10,848 nt of DNA from Gammaproteobacteria bacterium (GTDB lineage: Bacteria > Pseudomonadota > Gammaproteobacteria > Poriferisulfidales > GCA-002705445). The notes under the pieces are model-generated. The model did no database searches and was not told where the DNA came from. It saw nothing but the letters and a program-made list of their open reading frames with translations. Below are positions 1 to 7,443 of the stretch, in pieces (the first letter of the stretch is position 1; each line of letters opens with the position of its first letter). Location: positions 1 through 10,848 of the forward strand of contig NZYO01000022.1 in the NCBI GenBank assembly GCA_002702235.1, written 5' to 3'. The position numbers were made by a program, and so were the translations under genes.

Positions 1-365
<365 letters not shown>

Positions 366-465
366 AATCCATTTAAACCAATTGACTTGGTTAAACTTTG
401 TTTGGAAACATCAAATATTAAAAATACCACCATGTTTCCCTATTCGGTGTTCACGTATTTAGACG

Positions 466-527
466 CGAGCACCCACACAAATCTGGCTAATAAATTGTAA
501 AAAAACGCTATAGCACAAAACTATAGC
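466..527 (-). promoter_or_regulatory. rRNA leader boxB-boxA-boxC-like antitermination region
   Basis: Reading down the minus strand, a 7-bp stem (521-527 with 507-513, 7-nt loop) comes first, then a T-run and ACAATTTATTAG (boxA-like, about 506-487), then TTGTGTGGGTGCTCG (480-466). The E. coli rrn leader has a boxB hairpin, boxA GCTCTTTAACAATTTATCAG and boxC-like TGTGTGGGCACTCG in the same order and spacing, as I recall it. The ACAATTTAT and TGTGTGGG portions are essentially identical. The core of boxA is degenerate here (GTTTTTTTACA in place of GCTCTTTAACA). The inferred role is loading of NusB/S10 and Nus factors on the nascent rRNA. Confidence 0.6.
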
Positions 528-538
528 TGGCTAATAAA
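483..538. repeat. 12-bp direct repeat in the rRNA leader
   Basis: CTGGCTAATAAA occurs at 483-494 and again at 527-538 on the plus strand (TTTATTAGCCAG in the transcript). The two copies bracket the boxB-like hairpin and T-run. The second copy also takes part in its own small hairpin (528-532 pairing with 538-542). The downstream copy corresponds to the conserved stretch following boxA in E. coli. Confidence 0.8.
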
Positions 539-552
539 GCCACTAAAAATTT

Positions 553-577
553 GATCTTTTGGAAAAGATCGCATGCG
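553..577 (-). repeat. Adjoining inverted repeats at the start of the rRNA leader
   Basis: GATCTTTT (553-560) is the reverse complement of AAAAGATC (563-570), with only two bases between. It is immediately joined to a second 8-bp palindrome, CGCATGCG (570-577). Both fall in the first bases of the predicted rRNA transcript. On the minus strand the first repeat is followed by AAATTTTT, so a weak terminator for tyrS read-through is possible, but the low-GC stem and tight loop make this doubtful. A 5'-leader stem-loop is the simpler reading. Confidence 0.5.
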
Positions 578-585
578 AAACAAAG

Positions 586-613
586 ATTATATATGAAGTT
601 AAGGTTTGGTCAA
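586..613 (-). promoter_or_regulatory. Strong sigma70-type rRNA promoter
   Basis: On the minus strand a -35 hexamer TTGACC (608-613) is followed by a 16-bp spacer and a perfect -10 TATAAT (586-591). Transcription would start near 577-579, about 213 bases before the mature 16S end. The sequence upstream of the -35 is AT-rich and could act as an UP element. The promoter begins only 24 bases past the tyrS stop codon, so rRNA transcription need not depend on tyrS read-through. The start-site region contains CGCATGCG rather than the GCGC discriminator of E. coli P1 promoters. No second promoter is apparent in the leader. Confidence 0.75.
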
Positions 614-637
614 GGAATTCTATTGATTTAAGCGCTT

Positions 638-1831
638 TTATTTAACTTTTATTTTTAGGAATTTCTTTTTTCCAACCTTTATTAAATGCGTACCTTGGGA
701 AATAAGCTCCGTTGGCGAATTAAAGACCTTATCATCAACTTTTATAGCTTTTTGCTGAATTAATCTCCTTGCCTCGCTTGTACTAGCCAAAACTTTTGCA
801 TCCCTAAGAATATTTGGTAATGGGAGTTGTGCGGTCTCAAAAGATTCAATTGAATCTAAACTTGGATTTGCTTTATTTTGAAAAACGCTTATGAAATTTT
901 TTTCAGCTTTTTTTGCCTTACTTGGTCCATGAAATCTATCTACAATTTCTCTTGCTAATTCCATTTTGGCACTTTTTGGATTCTTCTTTTCTGATAGAAC
1001 ATCTTTTTTTAAAAAATCAATATACTCTAAATCCTTAAAAGATAGTAATTCAAAATATTTCCACATCAATTCATCATTTATACTCATCAACTTACCATAC
1101 ATTTCTTCAGGCTTATCTTTAATACCAATGTAGTTTCCCAGTGACTTTGACATTTTTTTTACACCATCTAAGCCTTCAATCAAAGGCAAGGTAATTACAA
1201 CCTGCTTTTCTTTAGTCTTTGAAAAAATAGATTGCAAATGCCTACCCATTAATAAGTTAAATTTTTGATCAGTACCGCCTAATTCAATGTCTGCGTTCAT
1301 TTCAACAGAGTCATAACCTTGAAGTATAGGATATAAAAACTCCCTTATCGAAATACTAATATTTTGTTTAAATCTTTTTTTAAAATCATCCCTTTCTAAC
1401 ATTCTTGAAACGCTATAAGAACTACTAATTTCAATTAGTTTAGATGCTGATATTTTCTTCAACCATTTTGAGTTATATTCAATTTTAGTTTTTTTTCTGT
1501 CTAAAATTGAAAAAACCTGATTTTTATATGTTTTACAATTCTCTTTAATTTCATCATCAGTCATCATTGGACGCAACTCTGATTTGCCAGTTGGATCGCC
1601 AATGGTTGCAGTAAAATCACCTATCAAAAAAATAACATTATGCCCAAGATCTTGAAATTGTTTCATTTTATTTAAAAGGATAGTATGGCCCAAATGAAGG
1701 TCTGGAGCTGTTGGATCAAAACCGGCTTTTACTGTGAGTGGGATGCCTTTATTTAACTTATCTTTAAGAGATTTTTCATCAATAATTTCATCTGTTCCTC
1801 TTTTAATAAGATCTATGTCGTTTGATATCAT
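638..1831 (-). CDS. tyrS: Tyrosyl-tRNA synthetase (KMSKS/TyrZ type)
   Basis: This cytoplasmic class I synthetase charges tRNA-Tyr with tyrosine using ATP. The 397-residue protein is full length for the roughly 400-residue TyrZ branch. The HIGH-type signature is HLGH (residues 46-49) after AGFDPTAPD, the tyrosine/tRNA pocket has GGTDQKFN (185-192), and the KMSKS loop is exact (226-230). The E. coli TyrS branch carries KFGKT instead. Residues from about 338 form an S4 RNA-binding domain ([18 protein letters not shown]). The ATG at 1831 fits the family N-terminus ([10 protein letters not shown]). No Shine-Dalgarno sequence precedes it. It lies directly upstream of the 16S gene, as tyrZ does in P. 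aeruginosa, and is divergent from the M23 peptidase. Confidence 0.97.
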   Translation of the reverse strand: MISNDIDLIKRGTDEIIDEKSLKDKLNKGIPLTVKAGFDPTAPDLHLGHTILLNKMKQFQDLGHNVIFLIGDFTATIGDPTGKSELRPMMTDDEIKENCKTYKNQVFSILDRKKTKIEYNSKWLKKISASKLIEISSSYSVSRMLERDDFKKRFKQNISISIREFLYPILQGYDSVEMNADIELGGTDQKFNLLMGRHLQSIFSKTKEKQVVITLPLIEGLDGVKKMSKSLGNYIGIKDKPEEMYGKLMSINDELMWKYFELLSFKDLEYIDFLKKDVLSEKKNPKSAKMELAREIVDRFHGPSKAKKAEKNFISVFQNKANPSLDSIESFETAQLPLPNILRDAKVLASTSEARRLIQQKAIKVDDKVFNSPTELISQGTHLIKVGKKKFLKIKVK

Positions 1832-1894
1832 GTTCGTAGTTTTTTTTATATAATTATATTATATAGACAAAAAATAATATTCAAATAAAAAGTA
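1832..1894. promoter_or_regulatory. Divergent AT-rich intergenic region, tyrS / M23 peptidase
   Basis: This 63-bp spacer separates the two divergent starts and must hold both promoters unless they lie in coding sequence. Two overlapping TATAAT matches occur on the minus strand (1853-1858 and 1858-1863), upstream of tyrS. One lies on the plus strand (1849-1854), upstream of the peptidase. A possible minus-strand -35 is TTGAAT (1879-1884), but its spacers would be 20 or 15 bp, neither optimal. In sequence this AT-rich, TATAAT matches are expected by chance, so the individual assignments are weak. Confidence 0.35.
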
Positions 1895-3133
1895 ATGAGA
1901 AAATTAACTTTCATCATCATAACATCTGTATGTGTACTCATATTTGCTTTTAGTAGCCCAAACCCTAAAAATTATGAGTATATAAAAGAATTAAAAGAGA
2001 TGACATACAATGATAATGAGTATCATCTGAATAAAATTACTTTAAATAATCAGCATAACGCAACACAGACATTAAAAATCAAAGTTAAAAAAGGTGATTC
2101 TATTTCAAAGGTTTTAGCAAGAAATAAAATCAAAGTCCCCGAAATATTTTATAAAAAAAAATCTAACAGTTGCTTACATAAATTAAAAACTGGGAAAATA
2201 TTAGAAATAAAGTCTTCAACGTCTAAAGTATTAGAAATTTACTATTCTGATAATGATATTTCTTGTCTATATGATGCAAATACTAATAATTTTATTGATA
2301 AAAATTATGAATACTTTCAAGAAGAACTAGTCTTCTTTAACGATATTAAAAGTTCTTTTTTTAAAAGCGCTAAAGATTCTGGTTTGAAAAATAAAGAAAT
2401 TATGCAAATAGCTGATATTTTTGGATGGGATATAGATTTCGCTCTAGATATTAGAAAAAAAGATAATTTTTTTGTTCTTTTAGAAAGATATTATTCTAAT
2501 AAAGCGAAGTACAGTCATTCCCAAATTAATTTTGCTTTTTTTGTAAACAAGAAAAAGAAATATGAATTTTACAGATACGATAACTCATACTTTGATAAGA
2601 AAGGAAATGAAATAAGGAAACAATTTCTTAAAACCCCTTTAAACTTTACGAGAGTGTCATCAAACTTTTCCTATAGTAGGTTGCATCCAATACTTAAAAA
2701 AAGAAGGCCACATCTTGGTATTGATTATGCAGCACCTACTGGAACGCCAGTTTACACTACAGGTGATGGTACAATCATTCATAGAGGTAAGAAAGGTGGC
2801 TACGGAAAAACAGTGATTATAAGACATGCAAATAAATACACTACTTTATATGCGCATTTATCAAAATATAGAAAAGGACAACGGGTTGGCTCTAAAGTTA
2901 AACAAAAGCAAGTAATTGGATATGTTGGTTCAACGGGTCTATCGACAGGGCCTCACTTACATTACGAGTTTAGAATAAGAGGAAAGCATATTAATCCAAA
3001 AAAAGTAAAGTCCAAAAGAGTAAACAAGTTAAGAGGTGAAAAATATAAAAATTTCTTGCGGGAAATAAAGCAATATAATGATAAATTAAATTGGGCAAAC
3101 TCCATTGTAAAATTGTATGAGTATAAAAAATAG
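1895..3133 (+). CDS. M23-family peptidoglycan metalloendopeptidase (MepM-like)
   Basis: This is a probable periplasmic zinc endopeptidase that cuts peptide cross-links in peptidoglycan. Residues 6-20 are a hydrophobic N-terminal segment after MRK, so it is exported or membrane-anchored. Residues about 58-75 (LKIKVKKGDSISKVL) resemble the OapA/LysM-like domain of MepM homologues. The M23 domain spans about 250-370. It contains HLGID (H273, D277), YAHL (H321) and HLHYE (H354, H356), giving zinc ligands H273, D277 and H356 with catalytic histidines H321 and H354. All are intact, so activity is expected. It matches the gene between tyrZ and anmK in Pseudomonas (PA0667). Its last 17 bases overlap anmK, suggesting coupled expression. 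No Shine-Dalgarno site is visible. Confidence 0.93.
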   Translation: MRKLTFIIITSVCVLIFAFSSPNPKNYEYIKELKEMTYNDNEYHLNKITLNNQHNATQTLKIKVKKGDSISKVLARNKIKVPEIFYKKKSNSCLHKLKTGKILEIKSSTSKVLEIYYSDNDISCLYDANTNNFIDKNYEYFQEELVFFNDIKSSFFKSAKDSGLKNKEIMQIADIFGWDIDFALDIRKKDNFFVLLERYYSNKAKYSHSQINFAFFVNKKKKYEFYRYDNSYFDKKGNEIRKQFLKTPLNFTRVSSNFSYSRLHPILKKRRPHLGIDYAAPTGTPVYTTGDGTIIHRGKKGGYGKTVIIRHANKYTTLYAHLSKYRKGQRVGSKVKQKQVIGYVGSTGLSTGPHLHYEFRIRGKHINPKKVKSKRVNKLRGEKYKNFLREIKQYNDKLNWANSIVKLYEYKK

Positions 3134-4367
3134 TAAAAACTACCTTGGCATACTTACGGGAACAAGTATGGATAGCATTGATATTGCTTTCTGTAACTTC
3201 GAGAAAAAAATTCCAAATATATTATTATTTGAGCAATATGAGTATCCAGAAAAAATAAAAAGTCAAATAAGAAAAGAATTTGATTTATTACATCTGCTAA
3301 GCACAAAATTTGAAGAAAAGGACAACTGGAAAGAATGTGAAGAAAACATAACAAATTTATACATATCTATTATTAAAGATTTTATTGGTAAAAATAAAAT
3401 CAATGAAGATGATATAAGTGGAATCGGAGTGCATGGCCAGACAGCTTTTTATGATTGTAATGAAGATGAGCCTATCCTTATAGAACTTGGAGATTTTGGA
3501 AGAATTAGTGATAACTTTAAGTTCCCAATAATAGCTGATTTTAGACAATCTGATATAGACTTTGGTGGTCGTGGAGCGCCTCTAGCTCCACTATTTCATG
3601 AATATGTTTTTTCCTTAAAAGATATTAATCAAATTGTGATTAATATAGGGGGTATTTCTAACGCTACAATCTTAATGAAAGATAAAATTGTAAGTGGTCT
3701 AGATATTGGGCCAGGAAATGGGCTAATTGACTTATTCATGAGAACTTTTTTTAAAGAAAAATATGATAATAATGGAGAAATTGCTCAAAAGTACTTTAAA
3801 GATTTTAATGATGATAAAACATTAAATTTACTTTTAGATAGCATGCTTGCGCATAAATACGATAAATCAATCGGCAATATGGTTATAAATTTACACTTTT
3901 TATATGGATATATGGATGAATGTAATATTGATTCACAAATCTTAGTTCAAAAAAAAGGTTCTCAAGATTATTATGGAAAATTAGTTTCATTACTTACCTC
4001 ACTAACTTCAAAAAATATTATTAATTTTTTAATAAGTAATAATCTCAAAAATATAGATGAAGTAATAATTTGTGGAGGGGGTGTAAAGAATAAAATGCTT
4101 ATGAAGTTAATTAGTGAAGAATTAAAAAACTCATTTCAAAACGTTAAATTAATTAAAAGTGAAGATCGCGGTGTGAATCATCAAACTATTGAAGCATGTC
4201 TTTTTGCATGGCTAGCTATGAATTATTTGACAGGTAATGAGTTGAATTATGAAAATATTACTGGTTGTAGTGGGTCACAATTAATAGGAGGAGAATATCG
4301 CGAAGGACTCTCTATGGATTTACTAGATATTCCTACAAATGAGGGGGATGATAATGATAAAGATTAA
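3117..4367 (+). CDS. anmK: Anhydro-N-acetylmuramic acid kinase, divergent
   Basis: AnmK opens and phosphorylates 1,6-anhydroMurNAc released by wall turnover, giving MurNAc-6-phosphate for recycling. Visible motifs are the N-terminal ATPase phosphate loop GTSMDSID (15-22), GVHGQT (104-109), [19 protein letters not shown] (140-158), NIGGISN (176-182), DIGPGN (196-201, probable catalytic D196) and ICGGG (318-322). E359 sits before FAWLA. The KSTGRE motif of E. coli AnmK appears as KSIGNM (250-255), losing the arginine and glutamate. The protein is 416 residues against about 365-370 for the family, with roughly 22 extra acidic residues at the C-terminus. The ATG lies within the M23 gene and no Shine-Dalgarno is seen. 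The 3' end overlaps the convergent erpA by 4 bp. Confidence 0.9.
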   Translation: MSIKNSKNYLGILTGTSMDSIDIAFCNFEKKIPNILLFEQYEYPEKIKSQIRKEFDLLHLLSTKFEEKDNWKECEENITNLYISIIKDFIGKNKINEDDISGIGVHGQTAFYDCNEDEPILIELGDFGRISDNFKFPIIADFRQSDIDFGGRGAPLAPLFHEYVFSLKDINQIVINIGGISNATILMKDKIVSGLDIGPGNGLIDLFMRTFFKEKYDNNGEIAQKYFKDFNDDKTLNLLLDSMLAHKYDKSIGNMVINLHFLYGYMDECNIDSQILVQKKGSQDYYGKLVSLLTSLTSKNIINFLISNNLKNIDEVIICGGGVKNKMLMKLISEELKNSFQNVKLIKSEDRGVNHQTIEACLFAWLAMNYLTGNELNYENITGCSGSQLIGGEYREGLSMDLLDIPTNEGDDNDKD

Positions 4368-4729
4368 GGTGAAAACGAAGAACCGCAGCCACAAGTTGTA
4401 GAAGCATTCGGATTTTTGATAACAAACTGAGCCCCTTCTAAATCTTCTTTGTAATCAATTTCTGCTCCAACTAAATATTGAAAACTCATTGGGTCAACAA
4501 GAAGAGTAACTCCGTTCTTTTCGACAGATGTATCTCCATCTTGAATATTTTCGTCAAATGTAAAACCATATTGAAAGCCTGAACAACCCCCACCAGAAAT
4601 AAAAACTCTAAGTTTTAGGTTTTCATTTTTTTCTTCTTCTATTAAAGATTTAACTTTTTGTGCAGCAGCATCAGTGAAAATCAAATCACTATTACTGGTT
4701 GTTCCTGAATATGTTTGAACTGAACTCAA
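4364..4729 (-). CDS. erpA: A-type iron-sulfur carrier protein ErpA
   Basis: ErpA receives Fe-S clusters from the assembly scaffold and passes them to apo-proteins, including isoprenoid-pathway enzymes. The 121-residue protein has the three cluster-binding cysteines of the HesB/IscA family: C49 in [11 protein letters not shown], and C113 and C115 in TTCGCGSSF. The stretch [18 protein letters not shown] (77-93 region) is typical of ErpA rather than IscA. The N-terminal extension before [11 protein letters not shown] is also ErpA-like. The start is TTG at 4729, supported by an AGGAG seven bases upstream; no ATG fits the family N-terminus. It is the last gene of the argC-DUF6776-bactofilin-erpA operon and lies 10 bases after bactofilin. 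Confidence 0.95.
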   Translation of the reverse strand: MSSVQTYSGTTSNSDLIFTDAAAQKVKSLIEEEKNENLKLRVFISGGGCSGFQYGFTFDENIQDGDTSVEKNGVTLLVDPMSFQYLVGAEIDYKEDLEGAQFVIKNPNASTTCGCGSSFSP

Positions 4730-4736
4730 TTGTATT

Positions 4737-4741
4737 CTCCT
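4737..4741 (-). promoter_or_regulatory. Shine-Dalgarno site deciding the TTG start of erpA
   Basis: AGGAG is read on the minus strand, followed by a 7-base spacer and the TTG start. Its first two bases coincide with the last two of the bactofilin TAG stop (TAGGAG). Ribosomes ending bactofilin are thus placed on the erpA start, suggesting translational coupling. It is the clearest Shine-Dalgarno in the window. Confidence 0.65.
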
Positions 4742-5159
4742 AATTTTTTGGATTATTAACTGTAATTCTATTACTTTTATCTAAAGTTTCAACATCTACA
4801 TTATATAAATCGTCAAAATTAATATTTAAATCGTGACTAAGATTTCCATGTATAACTGCTCCGGCTTCCATATCAACCTTGTTATATAAGATATCACCAG
4901 ATATTTTTGCAGCTGATCCAATTTGAAGAAGATCATAGCAATATACATTTCCATCAACATAACCATCTATAGAAATAAGTGGACCATATACATTTCCATA
5001 AATCTTTGAGTCTTTCCCAAGAAATATTTTAGCTTTTACATCTCTCTTGCAAATTACATTTCCTCTAACAATTGAATCAATATGAATAGCGCCGGATATA
5101 AACAAATCCCCTGTAATAACAAGACTTTTACCTACTAATGTTTCAATTTTTCTGCTCAT
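4740..5159 (-). CDS. Bactofilin (DUF583 polymer-forming protein)
   Basis: Bactofilins form nucleotide-independent beta-helical filaments on the membrane and scaffold wall enzymes, shape or appendages. The 139-residue protein is mostly a run of short beta-helix repeats, from about residue 10 to 110. Each rung has G-N-V/D or I-x-G patterns ([45 protein letters not shown]), diagnostic of the family. Short non-repeat tails flank the core, the C-terminal one rich in Asn and Asp. The ATG at 5159 gives the usual start, with only weak ribosome-site character. It follows the DUF6776-like gene by 24 bases and precedes erpA by 10, the Pseudomonas PA0663-PA0665 order. The nearby M23 peptidase makes a wall-related role plausible. 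Confidence 0.92.
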   Translation of the reverse strand: MSRKIETLVGKSLVITGDLFISGAIHIDSIVRGNVICKRDVKAKIFLGKDSKIYGNVYGPLISIDGYVDGNVYCYDLLQIGSAAKISGDILYNKVDMEAGAVIHGNLSHDLNINFDDLYNVDVETLDKSNRITVNNPKN

Positions 5160-5183
5160 CTTTTTAAACTACACTATTATAAG

Positions 5184-5957
5184 TTATTTTGAAACCATTA
5201 CTTTTTTGTCTAACAGTTTTGACCACTGAAAGGTTTTTTTAAAATTATGCTTTTTAGATTTTACATCAATCATCATTTCTACAGGAGAATTTTTACTGTC
5301 AATATTAATATATCCTGTCTCTCTTTTAAAATAAGTAAACTTAATTTTTTTAAATTTGTAATTATTACCTTTCAGATCTGAGCTACTGACAATATTAAAC
5401 TTTTCATCATCTTTAAACTTAAGATTTAAACTATATCCTATGTTAGTAGGTTTAACGTTTTTTTTATTTATATAAATAGTAAATGAGTATCTATAATTAC
5501 TTTTTTTGTTGGTTTTGAATAATTTAACATTATCAATATAAATCTCATCAAATTTTGCGTTAGTTACTTTTTTAAAAAAATAGATATCACTCTCGAGACT
5601 TGAAATTGTTACATTTAAATCTTTAATTTTTTGTTTTAACTCTTGGTTTTCCATTTGATCAACTAAAATTGCTTGTTTAAATTTTTCAAAGTTTTTATTA
5701 ATTAATTTTATTGAATCCTCAAGTTTATTATTAATGTTATTTGAATTTTCCAATTTATTGTTCAGAGTACTTATTTCTTCATTAAGTAAATAAATTTTAT
5801 CTTGTAAATTTGAAATATTTTGTTTTTGATACTCATGTATTGAATAGTAGAAAGTCCAAGTTAACAGAAAGACTAGAGATACAAATGAAATCACTACGAA
5901 AAACTTTTTTTTCGTACTCCATGATTCTGTTACTATTAATTTTTCTTTCATCTTCAT
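5184..5957 (-). CDS. Membrane-anchored coiled-coil protein, DUF6776-like
   Basis: The function is unknown. The 257-residue protein has a short cytoplasmic N-terminus, one membrane segment at about 19-39 (FFVVISFVSLVFLLTW), then a long predicted coiled coil at about 45-130 (Leu/Ile/Asn/Glu/Lys heptads such as LNEEISTLNNKLE). A beta-rich, lysine-rich C-terminal domain follows (about 140-257), probably periplasmic. The architecture and location between argC and bactofilin match Pseudomonas PA0663 and the DUF6776 family; the assignment rests on layout rather than a diagnostic motif. Its ATG shares one base with the argC stop (TAATG), so translation is likely coupled. A second in-frame ATG two codons on (5951) is an alternative start. 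A role supporting the bactofilin scaffold is only a guess. Confidence 0.75.
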   Translation of the reverse strand: MKMKEKLIVTESWSTKKKFFVVISFVSLVFLLTWTFYYSIHEYQKQNISNLQDKIYLLNEEISTLNNKLENSNNINNKLEDSIKLINKNFEKFKQAILVDQMENQELKQKIKDLNVTISSLESDIYFFKKVTNAKFDEIYIDNVKLFKTNKKSNYRYSFTIYINKKNVKPTNIGYSLNLKFKDDEKFNIVSSSDLKGNNYKFKKIKFTYFKRETGYINIDSKNSPVEMMIDVKSKKHNFKKTFQWSKLLDKKVMVSK

Positions 5958-6961
5958 TATAAGCCAGAATTTTCTTTTAAGCCGAACATAATATTCATAT
6001 TTTGAACCGCTTGTCCTGACGCTCCCTTCATTAAATTATCAATTGCTGAAATTATGGTGTACTTATTATTATTTCTTTTGTGAACTGAAACTATGCAATT
6101 ATTTGTGCCAACAACATCCTTAATTGTGGGTATATTTTTATAAATGTGAATAAATTCTTCTTCTGAATAATATTCTTCATAGATTTTTATGATTTCTTTT
6201 TTATCAATTCCTTCTTTTACTGTAACATAAATGCTTTCTATTAAACCTCTAAAAACTGGAAAAACATTTGGTGTGAAAATTATACTACTACATTCCTTTA
6301 CAACAGAAAGCTCTTGTTCAATCTCCGGAACATGTCTATGTGAGTCTATGTTATAAGGTTTAAAGTTATTTTGAATTTCATCAAATAAACCATTCTCTAT
6401 ATTTTTTCTTCCAGCTCCACTAAAGCCAGACTTAGCATCAATAATAATATCATTATTATAAATAACATCTTTTTTCAATAATGGAATTAATGGCAATAGC
6501 GCTGCAGTTGGATAGCATCCTGGATTAGCAATAATTTGAGAAGATTGAATTTCATTTCTGTAAAACTCTGAAAGTCCATATACGGTGACATTTGCGTGGT
6601 TAGAAACACAATGTTTAAGATTATAAAATTTTTCCCATGTGTTAGTATTTTTAATTCTAAAATCTGCCGACAGGTCTATTACTTTACATTCTGATTTTAA
6701 TATTTTCTCATAAAAACTCATTGAAACTCCGTTTTCTGTGCAAAAGAAAAAACAGTCAAAAGAACTAAAATTGATTGCTTCAAAGGATAAACATTTATTA
6801 ATCTCTTGACTTATTCTTTCATCTAGAGAATTTAGTGATTTGCCAGCAGATGAAAAAGAAAATGGTGTAATCTCAGAAACACTAGGATGGTTCTGGAGTA
6901 TATTAACTAATTCTAGGCCTGTAATACCAGTAGCACCAATAATTCCTATTTTTAATGACAT
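5957..6961 (-). CDS. argC: N-acetyl-gamma-glutamyl-phosphate reductase
   Basis: ArgC makes the third step of arginine synthesis, NADPH-dependent reduction of N-acetylglutamyl phosphate to the semialdehyde. The 334-residue protein is of normal length. The N-terminus carries the dinucleotide-binding GIIGATGITGLEL (6-18). The catalytic cysteine is C149 in NPGCYPTA, followed by DAKSGFSGAGR (175-185). The catalytic histidine is H210 in SHRHVPEI, and the C-terminus has NLMKGASGQAVQN (309-321). All active-site residues are present. It begins the minus-strand operon and its ATG is 57 bp from the preferred hemJ start. No clear ARG box is visible upstream. Its stop overlaps the next gene by one base. 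Confidence 0.97.
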   Translation of the reverse strand: MSLKIGIIGATGITGLELVNILQNHPSVSEITPFSFSSAGKSLNSLDERISQEINKCLSFEAINFSSFDCFFFCTENGVSMSFYEKILKSECKVIDLSADFRIKNTNTWEKFYNLKHCVSNHANVTVYGLSEFYRNEIQSSQIIANPGCYPTAALLPLIPLLKKDVIYNNDIIIDAKSGFSGAGRKNIENGLFDEIQNNFKPYNIDSHRHVPEIEQELSVVKECSSIIFTPNVFPVFRGLIESIYVTVKEGIDKKEIIKIYEEYYSEEEFIHIYKNIPTIKDVVGTNNCIVSVHKRNNNKYTIISAIDNLMKGASGQAVQNMNIMFGLKENSGL

Positions 6962-6997
6962 TTTATGTATTTAAATATTGTATTTAAAATCTTGCTA

Positions 6998-7011
6998 ATT
7001 ATACATATAAT
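6998..7011. promoter_or_regulatory. Back-to-back -10 elements between argC and hemJ
   Basis: A perfect TATAAT lies on the minus strand at 6998-7003 (toward argC) and another on the plus strand at 7006-7011 (toward hemJ). Neither has a good -35 at 16-18 bp; TTTAAA (6983-6988) is the best placed for hemJ. The plus-strand hexamer is only seven bases before the preferred hemJ ATG at 7019, so the transcript might be leaderless or nearly so. Confidence 0.35.
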
Positions 7012-7018
7012 ACAGCAA

Positions 7019-7441
7019 ATGTTGCTAACAAAATCACTTCATCTAATTTTCATGGTTACATGGTTCGCTGGGCTTTTTTATTTACCCAGACTATTCGTTT
7101 ATCATTCTATGTCATCAGACAAGATCAGCATTGATAGATTTCATGTAATGGAAAGAAAGTTATTATGGGGAATAATGACTCCAGGAGGTGTGTTAACTTT
7201 AATTTTTGGGTTTTATCTTACAGTAAACTACTACCCAATCTACTTTTCACAAAGTTGGATGATTTACAAATTGTTTTGTATATTTCTTTTAATAATTTAC
7301 CATTTTTGGTGTATTAAAATCTTTTTCACATTTAAAAATAATCTTAATAAGAAAACTCACATTTGGTTTAGATGGTTTAATGAAGTTCCAGTTATATTGT
7401 TAGTAGCAATAATATTTTTAGCTATATATAAACCCCTATAG
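7019..7441 (+). CDS. hemJ: HemJ protoporphyrinogen IX oxidase
   Basis: HemJ is the membrane enzyme of many bacteria that oxidises protoporphyrinogen IX to protoporphyrin IX, the penultimate heme step. From the chosen ATG it has 140 residues, the usual length, with four hydrophobic segments. Signature sequences are LHLIFMVTWFAGLFYLPRLF with conserved H8, MERKLLWGIMTPGGVLTL, and the C-terminal FRWFNEVPVILLVAI. An in-frame upstream ATG at 6965 would add 18 residues with no family counterpart and would sit 3 bp from the argC start, so I prefer 7019. No Shine-Dalgarno precedes either. Its stop is 2 bp from that of rppH on the other strand. A homologue lies near argC in other gammaproteobacteria. 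Confidence 0.93.
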   Translation: MLLTKSLHLIFMVTWFAGLFYLPRLFVYHSMSSDKISIDRFHVMERKLLWGIMTPGGVLTLIFGFYLTVNYYPIYFSQSWMIYKLFCIFLLIIYHFWCIKIFFTFKNNLNKKTHIWFRWFNEVPVILLVAIIFLAIYKPL

Positions 7442-7443
7442 AT

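Noticed and set aside
3154..3354. Minus-strand reading frame inside anmK
   Set aside because: Antisense shadow of a well-supported gene, with low-complexity hydrophobic translation and no recognisable motif.
3357..3548. Second minus-strand reading frame inside anmK
   Set aside because: Antisense shadow over conserved AnmK motifs, with no ribosome site or family resemblance.
6965..7018. Upstream 18-codon extension of hemJ
   Set aside because: HemJ proteins are about 140 residues and start at the position matching ATG 7019; the extension would sit 3 bp from the argC start and leave no room for promoters.
6962..7018. ArgR operator upstream of argC
   Set aside because: The AT-rich short inverted repeat there (ATTAT/ATAAT) does not fit the TGAAT-ATTCA ARG-box pattern and is expected by chance at this base composition.
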